DNA of 37,549 bases from positions 1 to 37,549 of the forward strand of contig JAFBAK010000357.1 of the NCBI GenBank assembly GCA_019247795.1. The letters run 5' to 3'. A program made the translations under genes and the position numbers. This document shows, in pieces, positions 11,440-19,594 of this stretch (its first letter is position 1; every line of letters begins with the position of its first letter). The notes beneath the pieces are model-generated. The model did not search any database. It was not told the origin of the DNA and saw nothing but the letters and a program-made list of their open reading frames with translations. This stretch comes from Hyphomicrobiales bacterium (lineage in GTDB: Bacteria; Pseudomonadota; Alphaproteobacteria; Rhizobiales; Beijerinckiaceae).

Positions 11440-11820
11440 ATGAAAGAGCCAGCCAGAAAAATCTCCGTCGCGTTTTACCGAACTGCGTCTGGCGAAGAGG
11501 TTGTCCGGGACTGGCAGAAGATCATGAGAAGGAGGAGACCTCCTGGCGCCGAAGGGCTTTCGACACTCGATGAGTGGCTCGAGGAAGATGGCACGCGCGA
11601 AATCTTTCAGGATGTGGCAATAAAAGAAGTTCTGGCCTGGCAGATTTTGGAAGCCATGAAGGCCGAGGGGCTTTCACGCGAGCGTATGGCCGAACGCATG
11701 CATACGAGCCGCTCCCAAATTGGCCGCTTGCTAGATCCCAACGACGGCAACGTAACCCTTTCCACGCTACAGCGAGCGGCCGAACTTCTCGGACGTAAAG
11801 TCAGCGTTGAACTGGTTTAA
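11440..11820 (+). CDS. Fused remnant of a Gp49/HigB-like toxin N-terminus and an XRE-family antitoxin (HigA-like); alternative starts 11416, 11431, or 11524 for the antitoxin alone
   Basis: MKEPARKISVAFYRTASGEEVVRDWQK resembles the first ~25 aa of Gp49/HigB-like toxins. It is followed directly by GLSTLDEWLEEDGTREIFQDVAIKEVLAWQILEAMKAEGLSRERMAERMHTSRSQIGRLLDPNDGNVTLSTLQRAAELLGRKVSVELV, which resembles the partner antitoxin. Confidence 0.75.
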   Translation: MKEPARKISVAFYRTASGEEVVRDWQKIMRRRRPPGAEGLSTLDEWLEEDGTREIFQDVAIKEVLAWQILEAMKAEGLSRERMAERMHTSRSQIGRLLDPNDGNVTLSTLQRAAELLGRKVSVELV

Positions 11821-11861
11821 CCCTCTCCCGACCATCGCACGGAATAGGAACACCATTCGTT

Positions 11862-12350
11862 TCACGCACCGCCACGTGCTCGATGGTGGGCATGGGTAAT
11901 GGCGACCGCAAGCGCGTCAGCCGCGTCGGCCGCGGGCGGGTCGGCCTTGGGGAGGAGGACGCGGATCATGGCTTCGACCTGATGCTTCTCGGCATGTCCG
12001 ACGCCGACGACCGTCTTCTTGATGAGGTTCGCCGCGTATTCGGCGACCGGCAGGCCGAGCAGCGCCGGGACGAGAAGCGCGACGCCGCGGGCTTGGCCGA
12101 GCTTCAGCGTCGCCCGCGCATCCTTGCTCACGAACGTCTCCTCGACCGCAGCTTCGCGTGGGGCGTGCTCGGCGATGATCGCGCTCAAGCCCTCGTGCAA
12201 TTGCAGCAGCCTTTCGGCGAGCGAACGCTTCTCGCTGCTCGTGACGACTCCGCAAGCGATAAAGGAAAGCCGCGTCCCCTCCACGGCGATGACGCCCCAG
12301 CCGGTTCGCCGCAAGCCCGGATCGAGGCCGATCAGGCGCAGATCGCGCAG
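11862..12350 (-). CDS. ruvC: Crossover junction endodeoxyribonuclease RuvC; likely CTG start (12350 or 12341)
   Basis: Minus-strand reading upstream of the ORF-track TTG (12314) gives [25 protein letters not shown], the conserved RuvC N-terminus with catalytic Asp. The only start-like codons in frame before the stop are CTGs (12350, 12341, 12335). Confidence 0.88.
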   Translation of the reverse strand: MRDLRLIGLDPGLRRTGWGVIAVEGTRLSFIACGVVTSSEKRSLAERLLQLHEGLSAIIAEHAPREAAVEETFVSKDARATLKLGQARGVALLVPALLGLPVAEYAANLIKKTVVGVGHAEKHQVEAMIRVLLPKADPPAADAADALAVAITHAHHRARGGA

Positions 12351-12351
12351 C

Positions 12352-13098
12352 TCACCCCTCCATCTTCGTCATCAGCGTGTCCGAGATCTCGAAATTCGCA
12401 TAGACCTTCTGGACGTCGTCATTGTCCTCGAGCGTGTCGACGAGGCGGATGAGCTTCTCGCCGCTCTCATCATCGACCGGCACGGTGTTTTGCGGACGCC
12501 AGGCAAGCGTCGCCTTGCGGGGCGGGCCGATTTTCGCCTCGAGCGCTTTCGCGGTTTCGGCGAGATCCTCGGCCACGCAGATGATCTCGTGCCCGTCGGC
12601 CGTCGATGACACGTCGCTCGCGCCCGCCTCGATCGCCGCCTCGAGCATCGCCTCTTCGCTTGCGGCTTTCGCGTCGTATTCGATGAGGCCGATGCGCTGG
12701 AACATGAAGGAGACGGCGCCGGATTCCGCAAGATTGCCGCCGCTCTTGGTGAAATAGGAGCGGATCTCGGAGGCGGTGCGGTTGCGATTGTCCGTCAAGG
12801 CCTCGACGATGAGTGCGACGCCGCCCGGTCCATAACCCTCGTAACGGACCTCGTCGTAGTTCTCCGCGTCGCCGCCTTGCGCCTTCTTCACGGCGCGTTC
12901 GATATTGTCCTTCGGCATATTCTCGGCGCGCGCCGCCTGGATCGCAAGGCGAAGACGTGGGTTGAACGCCGGATCGGCCTGGCCGATCTTCGCCGCGACG
13001 GTGATCTCGCGGGCAAGCTTTGCGAAGAGCTTGGCGCGCACCGCGTCCTGCTTGCCCTTGCGGTGCATGATGTTTTTGAACTGGGAATGCCCGGCCAT
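12352..13098 (-). CDS. yebC: YebC/PmpR (TACO1) family protein
   Basis: [39 protein letters not shown]...[15 protein letters not shown]...[25 protein letters not shown]. Confidence 0.96.
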   Translation of the reverse strand: MAGHSQFKNIMHRKGKQDAVRAKLFAKLAREITVAAKIGQADPAFNPRLRLAIQAARAENMPKDNIERAVKKAQGGDAENYDEVRYEGYGPGGVALIVEALTDNRNRTASEIRSYFTKSGGNLAESGAVSFMFQRIGLIEYDAKAASEEAMLEAAIEAGASDVSSTADGHEIICVAEDLAETAKALEAKIGPPRKATLAWRPQNTVPVDDESGEKLIRLVDTLEDNDDVQKVYANFEISDTLMTKMEG

Positions 13099-13257
13099 CA
13101 AGGTCTCCGGCTGGCTGGAACCGCAATGATGCTGAAGGCTGCGCTTATAAGGCAGGCATGGGCGCGAACCAAGGCTCGGGACCCAGGCTCGCGATCAAGG
13201 TGACATGGCCTTTGGAATATGGGCTTTACCCATTTTTTAACCATAAGCACCGCTTAA

Positions 13258-14487
13258 ATGGCGCCCATGCCGAATACCATCTCTCGCCTGCGATTTCGTC
13301 CCTTTGACGCTCTCCTTTTGGGAGCGGTGGCCCTCATTGGTCTTGCTTCGGGTCCGGCTCGCGCCGAACAGGATTTCGGCGCCTGTCTCGAAAGCATGCG
13401 GGCCGATGCGACGGCGAAGGGGGTGTCTGCCGCGACGTTCGATGCGCAGTTGCGCGGTCTTTCTCCAGACAGGACTGTGCTCGACTTGCAGCAGGAGCAG
13501 CCGGAGTTCAAGACGCCGATCTGGGATTATCTGGCCGCGCTCGTCGACGATCAGCGCATCGCGGACGGTCGGGCCATGCTGGCGCAATGGCGTTCGACGC
13601 TGGATGCCGTCGAGGCGCGTTTCGGGGTCGATCGGCATGTGGTGGTCGCCGTCTGGGGCGTCGAATCCGATTTCGGCAAATCCATCGGCAAGCGACCTTT
13701 GATCCAGTCGCTTGCGACACTTGCGTGCTACGGCGAGAAGGCCTCGTATTTTCGCCACGAGTTGATCACGACGCTGAAGATCATCGACGACGGCAACGTC
13801 AACCCGGCGCACCTCGTGGGGTCGTGGGCCGGAGCCTTCGGGCATACGCAATTCATGCCTTCCACCTTCATGCGGCTCGCTGTCGACATGGACGGCAGCG
13901 GCAACCGCGACATCGTCGATTCGGTCCCAAATGCTCTCGGCTCCACCGCGAATTTCCTGCGCAAATCCGGCTGGACGACAGGGGAGAGCTGGGGATTCGA
14001 GGTCGTCCTGCCGGACGGATATCGCGGCCCTACCGGACGCGGTGCCAAGCGGCCATTTTCCGCTTGGGCTGCCGCCGGCGTCAGGCGGGCCGATGGTCGC
14101 GCCCTTCCGGCGGCAGGCACCGCAGGCCTCATCGTTCCGGCGGGGCGCGAGGGGCCGGCCTTTTTGGTGACCCATAATTTCGATGCGATCTATTCCTACA
14201 ACGCGGCCGAATCCTATGCGCTCGCGATCTCGCTTCTTTCCGATCGACTGAAGGGTGCGGGTCCGCTCGTCGGCACCTGGCCGACGAATGATCGGGGCCT
14301 CTCGCGAGCCGAGCGCAAGGAGGTCCAGGCCCTCCTGACGCAACGCGGCTACGATGTCGGCACACCGGATGGCGCCGTCGGCGCCAAGACGCATGAGGCG
14401 ATCAAGGCCTACGAGGCGAGGCTCGGCTTGCCGCCGACAGGCCGGCCTGGCGGTGTGGTGCTCGACGCCTTGCGCGCGGGAAGATAG
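13258..14487 (+). CDS. Lytic murein transglycosylase, MltB-type, with C-terminal peptidoglycan-binding domain
   Basis: Signal peptide; VDRHVVVAVWGVESDFGKSIGKRPLIQSLATLAC...GSWAGAFGHTQFMPSTFMRLAVDMDGSGNRDI; C-terminal VQALLTQRGYDVGTPDGAVGAKTHEAIKAYEARLGL. Confidence 0.93.
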   Translation: MAPMPNTISRLRFRPFDALLLGAVALIGLASGPARAEQDFGACLESMRADATAKGVSAATFDAQLRGLSPDRTVLDLQQEQPEFKTPIWDYLAALVDDQRIADGRAMLAQWRSTLDAVEARFGVDRHVVVAVWGVESDFGKSIGKRPLIQSLATLACYGEKASYFRHELITTLKIIDDGNVNPAHLVGSWAGAFGHTQFMPSTFMRLAVDMDGSGNRDIVDSVPNALGSTANFLRKSGWTTGESWGFEVVLPDGYRGPTGRGAKRPFSAWAAAGVRRADGRALPAAGTAGLIVPAGREGPAFLVTHNFDAIYSYNAAESYALAISLLSDRLKGAGPLVGTWPTNDRGLSRAERKEVQALLTQRGYDVGTPDGAVGAKTHEAIKAYEARLGLPPTGRPGGVVLDALRAGR

Positions 14488-14599
14488 CCTCGCGAAGTCC
14501 CTGACCGTCCAAGTCTCGTGAGTCTTGTGGGGTCGAGGGCAAACCGTGCCGAGCGCCGCTTCAGACTCGAGGTAAGGCGCTCCACCGGGGAGCGCCGCA

Positions 14600-15430
14600 A
14601 TGGATTACCGCAAAGAGTTCATCGTCAAGCCCGAGACCCCGGTGCGTCTCGACCGCATCGACACGCGCTTCACGGCTCTCGCGCTCGACAATCACGACAT
14701 CGACACACGCATCGAGAAGAACCGTGCCCGCATTGCCGATCAGCAATTGCGCATCTATGCCGAGCGGCGCCATTCGGTGTTGATCGTGCTGCAAGGTCTC
14801 GACGCGGCCGGCAAGGACAGCGTCGTCAAGCACATCTTCTCGGCGATGAACCCCATGAGCTGCACGGTCACCGCCTTCAAGGTGCCGACGCCGGAGGAGG
14901 CCGCGCATGATTTCTTGTGGCGCCATCACAAACGCGCGCCGGCGAGCGGCTGGGTCTCGATCTTCAATCGGAGCCACTACGAGGCGGTGCTGGTCGAGCG
15001 CGTGCACAAGCTGGTGTCGAAGAAAGTGTGGTCGAAGCGCTACGAGATGATCAACGCGTTCGAGAAGCTTCTGCACCGCCATCAAACGACCGTGATCAAA
15101 CTCTTCCTCCACATTTCCAAGGAAGAGCAGCTTCGCCGGTTCAAGGATCGGCTGGACGATCCCGACAAGCGCTGGAAGATCAGCGAGGACGATTACAGAG
15201 AGCGTGCCTTCTGGGCTGACTACATGAAGGCTTATGAGGACGCGCTCTCGAAGACCAGCACCGGGCGTGCTCCTTGGTATGTCATCCCGTCGGACCGCAA
15301 GCGCGTGCGCAATTTCGTGGCTTCGGAGATCGTCGCCGACACCCTCGACGAACTCAAGATCTCGCGACCGAAGCCGTCGGTCGACATCGAGATGATCCGG
15401 AAAAAATATCACGAGGCGCAGGAGTCCTGA
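14600..15430 (+). CDS. Polyphosphate kinase 2 family protein
   Basis: VLIVLQGLDAAGKDSVVKHIFSAMNPMSCTVTAFKVPTPEEAAHDFLWRHHKRAPASGWVSIFNRSHYEAVLVERV: PPK2 Walker A 'GxDAAGK' and 'NRSHYE' signature. Confidence 0.93.
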   Translation: MDYRKEFIVKPETPVRLDRIDTRFTALALDNHDIDTRIEKNRARIADQQLRIYAERRHSVLIVLQGLDAAGKDSVVKHIFSAMNPMSCTVTAFKVPTPEEAAHDFLWRHHKRAPASGWVSIFNRSHYEAVLVERVHKLVSKKVWSKRYEMINAFEKLLHRHQTTVIKLFLHISKEEQLRRFKDRLDDPDKRWKISEDDYRERAFWADYMKAYEDALSKTSTGRAPWYVIPSDRKRVRNFVASEIVADTLDELKISRPKPSVDIEMIRKKYHEAQES

Positions 15431-17488
15431 ATGAAGAGCCGGTGGTCGGAACCGGAGGCGAGGCGAGCCGTCGCCCATTATGCGGAACGCGGCATCGGCG
15501 AGGATCTCGCCTTGCGGACCTATTCGGCGCGGCTTCTCGGCGGCGACCGGCGGCTCGTCCTCCATGGTGGTGGCAACACCTCGGTCAAGACGTGCATGCG
15601 CGACGTCTATGGGGACGAGGTGCGCGTCCTTTGCGTCAAGGGAAGCGGTTGGGATCTCGCGACCATCGAACCCGAAGGTCATCCGGCCGTGCGCCTCGAG
15701 CCGCTCTTGCGCTTGCGCAGGCTCGACAAGCTTACCGACGAGGAGATGGTGAGCGTGCAGCGTGCCAACCTCCTCGACAGTGCCGCGCCGAATCCATCGG
15801 TCGAGACCCTGCTGCACGCTTTCCTGCCGCAAAAATTCGTCGATCACACGCATTCGGTTGCCGCGGTGGCGATTGCCGATCAGCCGGAAGTCGAGGAAAT
15901 CTGCCGGCGCATTTACGGCGAGCGCCTCGCTTGCGTGCCCTATGTTCTTCCGGGCTTCGGTCTCGCGAAAGCGGCGGCGTCCGCCTTCGAAGCCAATCCG
16001 GAAGTCGAAGGCCTGATGCTCATCAAGCACGGCATCTTCACCTTCGGCGCCACGGCGCGCGAAGCCTATGAACGCATGATCGAACTCGTGACGCTCGCCG
16101 AAAGTTACATCGCGGTGACCGCAAGGCCGCGCCCAAAGCCCCGGGAGCAGTCGCGACACCCGGCCACCGACGAAGCCGAATTATTGGCGGCTCTGCGAGG
16201 CATGCTGGGGAGTGCGGCGCAAGGCAAATGGCCGCGCCACTGGATCATGGATTGCCGCAAGGGGCCGGATATCGAGGCTTTCCTCGGCGATGACAAGCTC
16301 GCAGCATGCGCGCTGCGCGGCCCGGCCACGCCCGATCACATCATCCGCCTGAAAGGCAAACCGCTCCTGCTTCTCCCCGCGCGGTGCGGCGAGCTCAAGG
16401 CCTGGGCAGAAAAAGCGGCGCTGGCGATTGGGGATTATGCCGCCGAGTATGAGAATTATTTTCAGCGTCAAAACGCGCGCGCTGGCGGCAGGAAGAAAGC
16501 GCTCGATCCGATGCCCCGCATCATCCTCGTTCCCGGCGTCGGCATTGTGGGAATCGGCAAGGACAAGGCTGACGCAAAAATCGTGGCGGATCTGTTCGAA
16601 GCGGCCATGGCCTCGATGATCGGGGCCGAGGCGATCGGCCGCTACGAGCCTATCGGGGAGGATGACCAATTCGACATGGAGTATTGGTCCCTCGAGCAGG
16701 CAAAGCTTGGCAAGTCGGCACCCAAACGCCTGGGCGGCCATGTCGTCGTCGTCACGGGGGGCGCGGGCGCGATCGGCGCTGCGACCGCGACAGCTTTCGC
16801 GCGCGAGGGTGCGGAAATCGCGCTACTCGACATCGACTCGCAAGCGGTCGCCCGGATCGCGAAATCGCTGGGAGGCTCGGCGCTCGCGGTTTCCTGCGAT
16901 GTGACCGATCAGGGATCGGTCGCCTCTGCCTTCACCAAGGTCGTCGAATGTTTCGGCGGGGTCGACATCCTGGTATCGAATGCCGGAACGGCGCTGACCG
17001 GCATGATCGCCGAAATTTCGGACGAGATCTTGCGCCGAAGCTTCGAGATCAATTTCTTCGCGCACCAGAATGTGGCCCGCGAGGCTGTCGCAATCATGAA
17101 GCGGCAAAAGCTGGGTGGTGTGCTCCTGTTCAACGTATCGAAACAGGCGGTGAATCCGGGTCCGAATTTCGGCGCATACGGGACGTCAAAGGCGGCCCTC
17201 CTCGCGCTTGTGCGTCAATACGCGCTGGAGCACGGTGCCGACGGCATTCGCGCCAATGCGCTCAATCCCGATCGCATCCGCTCGGGCCTGCTCACGCCCC
17301 AGATGATCCAACAACGCGCCGCCACTCGCGGCGTCTCGCCTTCCGAATACATGGCGGGCAATCTCTTGCGCGAGGAAGTCACCGCGCAAGACGTTGCCGA
17401 TGCCTTCGTGGCTCAAGCTCTGATGCAGAAGACCACCGGCGATGTGATGACGGTCGATGGCGGGAACGTAGCCGCGATGATGCGGTAG
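15431..17488 (+). CDS. Bifunctional class-II aldolase / short-chain dehydrogenase (RhaD-ADH-like fusion)
   Basis: N-terminal class-II aldolase (LVLHGGGNTSVKT...FVDHTHSVAAVAIADQ...MLIKHGIFTFG); C-terminal Rossmann SDR (VVVTGGAGAIGAATATAFAREGAEIALLDID...LVSNAGTA...AYGTSKAALLALVRQYALE). Confidence 0.92.
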   Translation: MKSRWSEPEARRAVAHYAERGIGEDLALRTYSARLLGGDRRLVLHGGGNTSVKTCMRDVYGDEVRVLCVKGSGWDLATIEPEGHPAVRLEPLLRLRRLDKLTDEEMVSVQRANLLDSAAPNPSVETLLHAFLPQKFVDHTHSVAAVAIADQPEVEEICRRIYGERLACVPYVLPGFGLAKAAASAFEANPEVEGLMLIKHGIFTFGATAREAYERMIELVTLAESYIAVTARPRPKPREQSRHPATDEAELLAALRGMLGSAAQGKWPRHWIMDCRKGPDIEAFLGDDKLAACALRGPATPDHIIRLKGKPLLLLPARCGELKAWAEKAALAIGDYAAEYENYFQRQNARAGGRKKALDPMPRIILVPGVGIVGIGKDKADAKIVADLFEAAMASMIGAEAIGRYEPIGEDDQFDMEYWSLEQAKLGKSAPKRLGGHVVVVTGGAGAIGAATATAFAREGAEIALLDIDSQAVARIAKSLGGSALAVSCDVTDQGSVASAFTKVVECFGGVDILVSNAGTALTGMIAEISDEILRRSFEINFFAHQNVAREAVAIMKRQKLGGVLLFNVSKQAVNPGPNFGAYGTSKAALLALVRQYALEHGADGIRANALNPDRIRSGLLTPQMIQQRAATRGVSPSEYMAGNLLREEVTAQDVADAFVAQALMQKTTGDVMTVDGGNVAAMMR

Positions 17489-17504
17489 GACCAGGAGGGT
17501 GCGC

Positions 17505-17960
17505 ATGGAGACGAAACAAAAGGGCAGCAACGACCCGCTTTCCGGGAACGCGCCGAACCCCGAAGCCTTGTCGCGAATATCGAGCTTCCACGCGCATATT
17601 TATTACGATCCCGCCGCGACGCGTGACAAAGCCGAGCGCTTGCGTCAGCTCGTGGCGGAGCGCTTCCTCGTGCGCAACGGCTCCTGGCATGATCTCCCCG
17701 TTGGGCCGCATCCGAGCGCCATGTTCCAGATCTCCTTTGCGAAGGAGGTATTTCCCAAAATCGTGCCTTGGCTGATGCTGAACCGTCTCGGGCTCACCAT
17801 CCTGGTTCACCCCAATACGGATCGGCCGCGAGACGACCATCTCAATCATGCGCTGTGGATGGGGAGCGTGCTGCCGCTCGACGCCAGCCATCTGCCACAA
17901 GCCGATGCGCCGGAGCCTCCGCTCGAACCGAACACGCAGCCTCATATCTCGCCTGAATAA
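17505..17960 (+). CDS. DOPA 4,5-dioxygenase family protein
   Basis: ISSFHAHIYYDPAATRDKAERLRQLV...GPHPSAMFQISF...LGLTILVHPNTDRPRDDHLNHALWMG. Start METKQ at 17505. Confidence 0.88.
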   Translation: METKQKGSNDPLSGNAPNPEALSRISSFHAHIYYDPAATRDKAERLRQLVAERFLVRNGSWHDLPVGPHPSAMFQISFAKEVFPKIVPWLMLNRLGLTILVHPNTDRPRDDHLNHALWMGSVLPLDASHLPQADAPEPPLEPNTQPHISPE

Positions 17961-18084
17961 AGGACGATCGGGATCGGCGGGAAGCGGGTTTTCGAAGAGA
18001 TCTTGGTCGGGCAGAAAAGTCCGAGCATGGTGACGAGCGAGCATGAAGTCCGTCGTTCGCCAGGGGCGATCCGTATCCTTCCCC

Positions 18085-19452
18085 TCAGTGCAGCTTCACG
18101 CGCGGCTCGCCGCCCCCACGTGACAGGCTTCGCGCCAGGCTGCCGATGAGCGTCTTGGCGACCCCGTGCAGGGCAGTCTCATGCATCTTGTAGAGCGAGC
18201 GATACATGAGGCGCGCGAGCGCGCCCTCGACGAACAGGCCCTTGCCCAACAGGAAACCCATCAGATTGCCGACGGCTCCCAAGCGGCCGAAGGAAACAAG
18301 CGAGCCGAAATCGCGATAGACGAAGGGTTCGAGCGGCTTGCCCTCGAGCCGCCGCTTGAATTGGCGAAGAAGATGGGAGGCTTCCTGGTGCGCCGCCTGG
18401 GCACGGGGCGGCACCGGCTGCCTGTCGTGAGGTCTCGGGCAGGCCGCACAATCGCCGATGGCGAAGATGTCCGGATCGCGCGTCGTCTGCAAGGTGCTCG
18501 TCACCACGAGCTGATTGACGCGGTTCGTCTCGAGGCCATCAAGGTCGCGCAACACATCCGGTCCCTTGACGCCGGCAGCCCAGACGACGAGTTCGGACGG
18601 GATGGTCTCGCCACTCGCGAGTTTGACGCCGTCGGCGCACACCTCGCCGACCCGCGCCTTGGTGCGCACCTCGACACCGAGCCCCTTCAGAATTTTCAAG
18701 GTCGCGGCGGAGACGCGTTCGGGTAAGGCCGGCAAAATACGGTCGGCGGCCTCGACGAGGACGATGCGAATGTCCTTGTCGGGATCCACGTGATCGAGGC
18801 CGAAAGCCGCCACCTCGCGAGCCGTTTGATACAATTCCGCCGCGAGTTCGGTGCCCGTCGCTCCGGCCCCGATGATGGCAACGTGAAGCTGGCCGGGCCG
18901 AACAGGGCCGTCTTGCGATTGAGCTCGCAAGAAAGCGTTCACGAGCCGATGATGGAAGCGCTCTGCCTGCTCTTGGGTGTCGAGCGGGATCGCATGTTCC
19001 GCGGCGCCAGGGGTGCCGAAATCATTGTTGATGCTGCCGACCGCGATCACCAAAGTGTCGTAGCCGACGCTTCGTGCCGCGGTGATCTGCCGTCCTTCCC
19101 CGTCGAAGGTCGGGCCGAGATGCACGCTCTTCTTCGCGCGGTCGAGGCCGATCATCTCCCCATATCGGTAGCGGAAATGATGCCAATGCGCCTGAGCGAG
19201 ATAATTGAGCTGATGCTCGCTCGCATCCATGCTGCCTGCGGCCACTGCGTGGAGGAGCGGCTTCCACAGATGCGTGCGGCTCTTCTCGACGAGCACGGCG
19301 TCGGCGAGCCGGCGCTTGCCCAGCTGATCGCCGAGGCGCGTGACGAGCTCGAGGCCTGCCGCTCCGCCGCCGACCACCACGATGCGGTGCAGAGGCGTCG
19401 CGCGCCCCACGCTTCGTGCTTCGGTGGATGCGCGCGGCACGGCTACGGCCAT
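18085..19452 (-). CDS. Type II NADH dehydrogenase-like NAD(P)/FAD-dependent oxidoreductase
   Basis: RIVVVGGGAAGLELVTRLGDQLG dinucleotide fold; HVAIIGAGATGTELAAELYQTA second Rossmann motif; FAIGDCAACPRPHDRQPVPPRAQAAHQEASHL. ATG at 19452 chosen over the GTG at 19482, which lies inside an inverted repeat. Confidence 0.92.
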   Translation of the reverse strand: MAVAVPRASTEARSVGRATPLHRIVVVGGGAAGLELVTRLGDQLGKRRLADAVLVEKSRTHLWKPLLHAVAAGSMDASEHQLNYLAQAHWHHFRYRYGEMIGLDRAKKSVHLGPTFDGEGRQITAARSVGYDTLVIAVGSINNDFGTPGAAEHAIPLDTQEQAERFHHRLVNAFLRAQSQDGPVRPGQLHVAIIGAGATGTELAAELYQTAREVAAFGLDHVDPDKDIRIVLVEAADRILPALPERVSAATLKILKGLGVEVRTKARVGEVCADGVKLASGETIPSELVVWAAGVKGPDVLRDLDGLETNRVNQLVVTSTLQTTRDPDIFAIGDCAACPRPHDRQPVPPRAQAAHQEASHLLRQFKRRLEGKPLEPFVYRDFGSLVSFGRLGAVGNLMGFLLGKGLFVEGALARLMYRSLYKMHETALHGVAKTLIGSLARSLSRGGGEPRVKLH

Positions 19453-19471
19453 GGGGCGGTCCTCAGATGAA

Positions 19472-19496
19472 GTCGGACGCACACTGTGCGTCCGAC
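19472..19496. repeat. Perfect 12-bp inverted repeat (GTCGGACGCACA-C-TGTGCGTCCGAC) between pnp and the ndh-like gene
   Basis: Read directly; 20 bp upstream of the ATG at 19452. Confidence 0.8.
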
Positions 19497-19552
19497 GACT
19501 ATCTCGAAGCTGGCGTCGAGAGCCAGGCCAAAGGGAGCTGCGTCGCGCCTTG

Positions 19553-19587
19553 CGCGTCGCGCCGTCGATGAAGGACGACGCGACGCG
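19553..19587 (-). terminator. Strong stem-loop just downstream of the pnp stop codon (terminator or 3' stabiliser)
   Basis: Plus-strand CGCGTCGCGCCGTC-GATGAAG-GACGACGCGACGCG: 14-bp stem with one mismatch, 7-nt loop, 7 nt past the pnp stop. No clear U-tract. Confidence 0.55.
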
Positions 19588-19594
19588 AATCGCG

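Noticed and set aside
11226-11573. 115-aa plus-strand ORF overlapping the toxin-antitoxin remnant in another frame
   Set aside because: Overlaps antisense ruvA and the better-supported fusion ORF; no recognisable motif.
13237-14394. 385-aa minus-strand ORF opposite the lytic transglycosylase
   Set aside because: Antisense to a gene with clear signal peptide and catalytic motifs.
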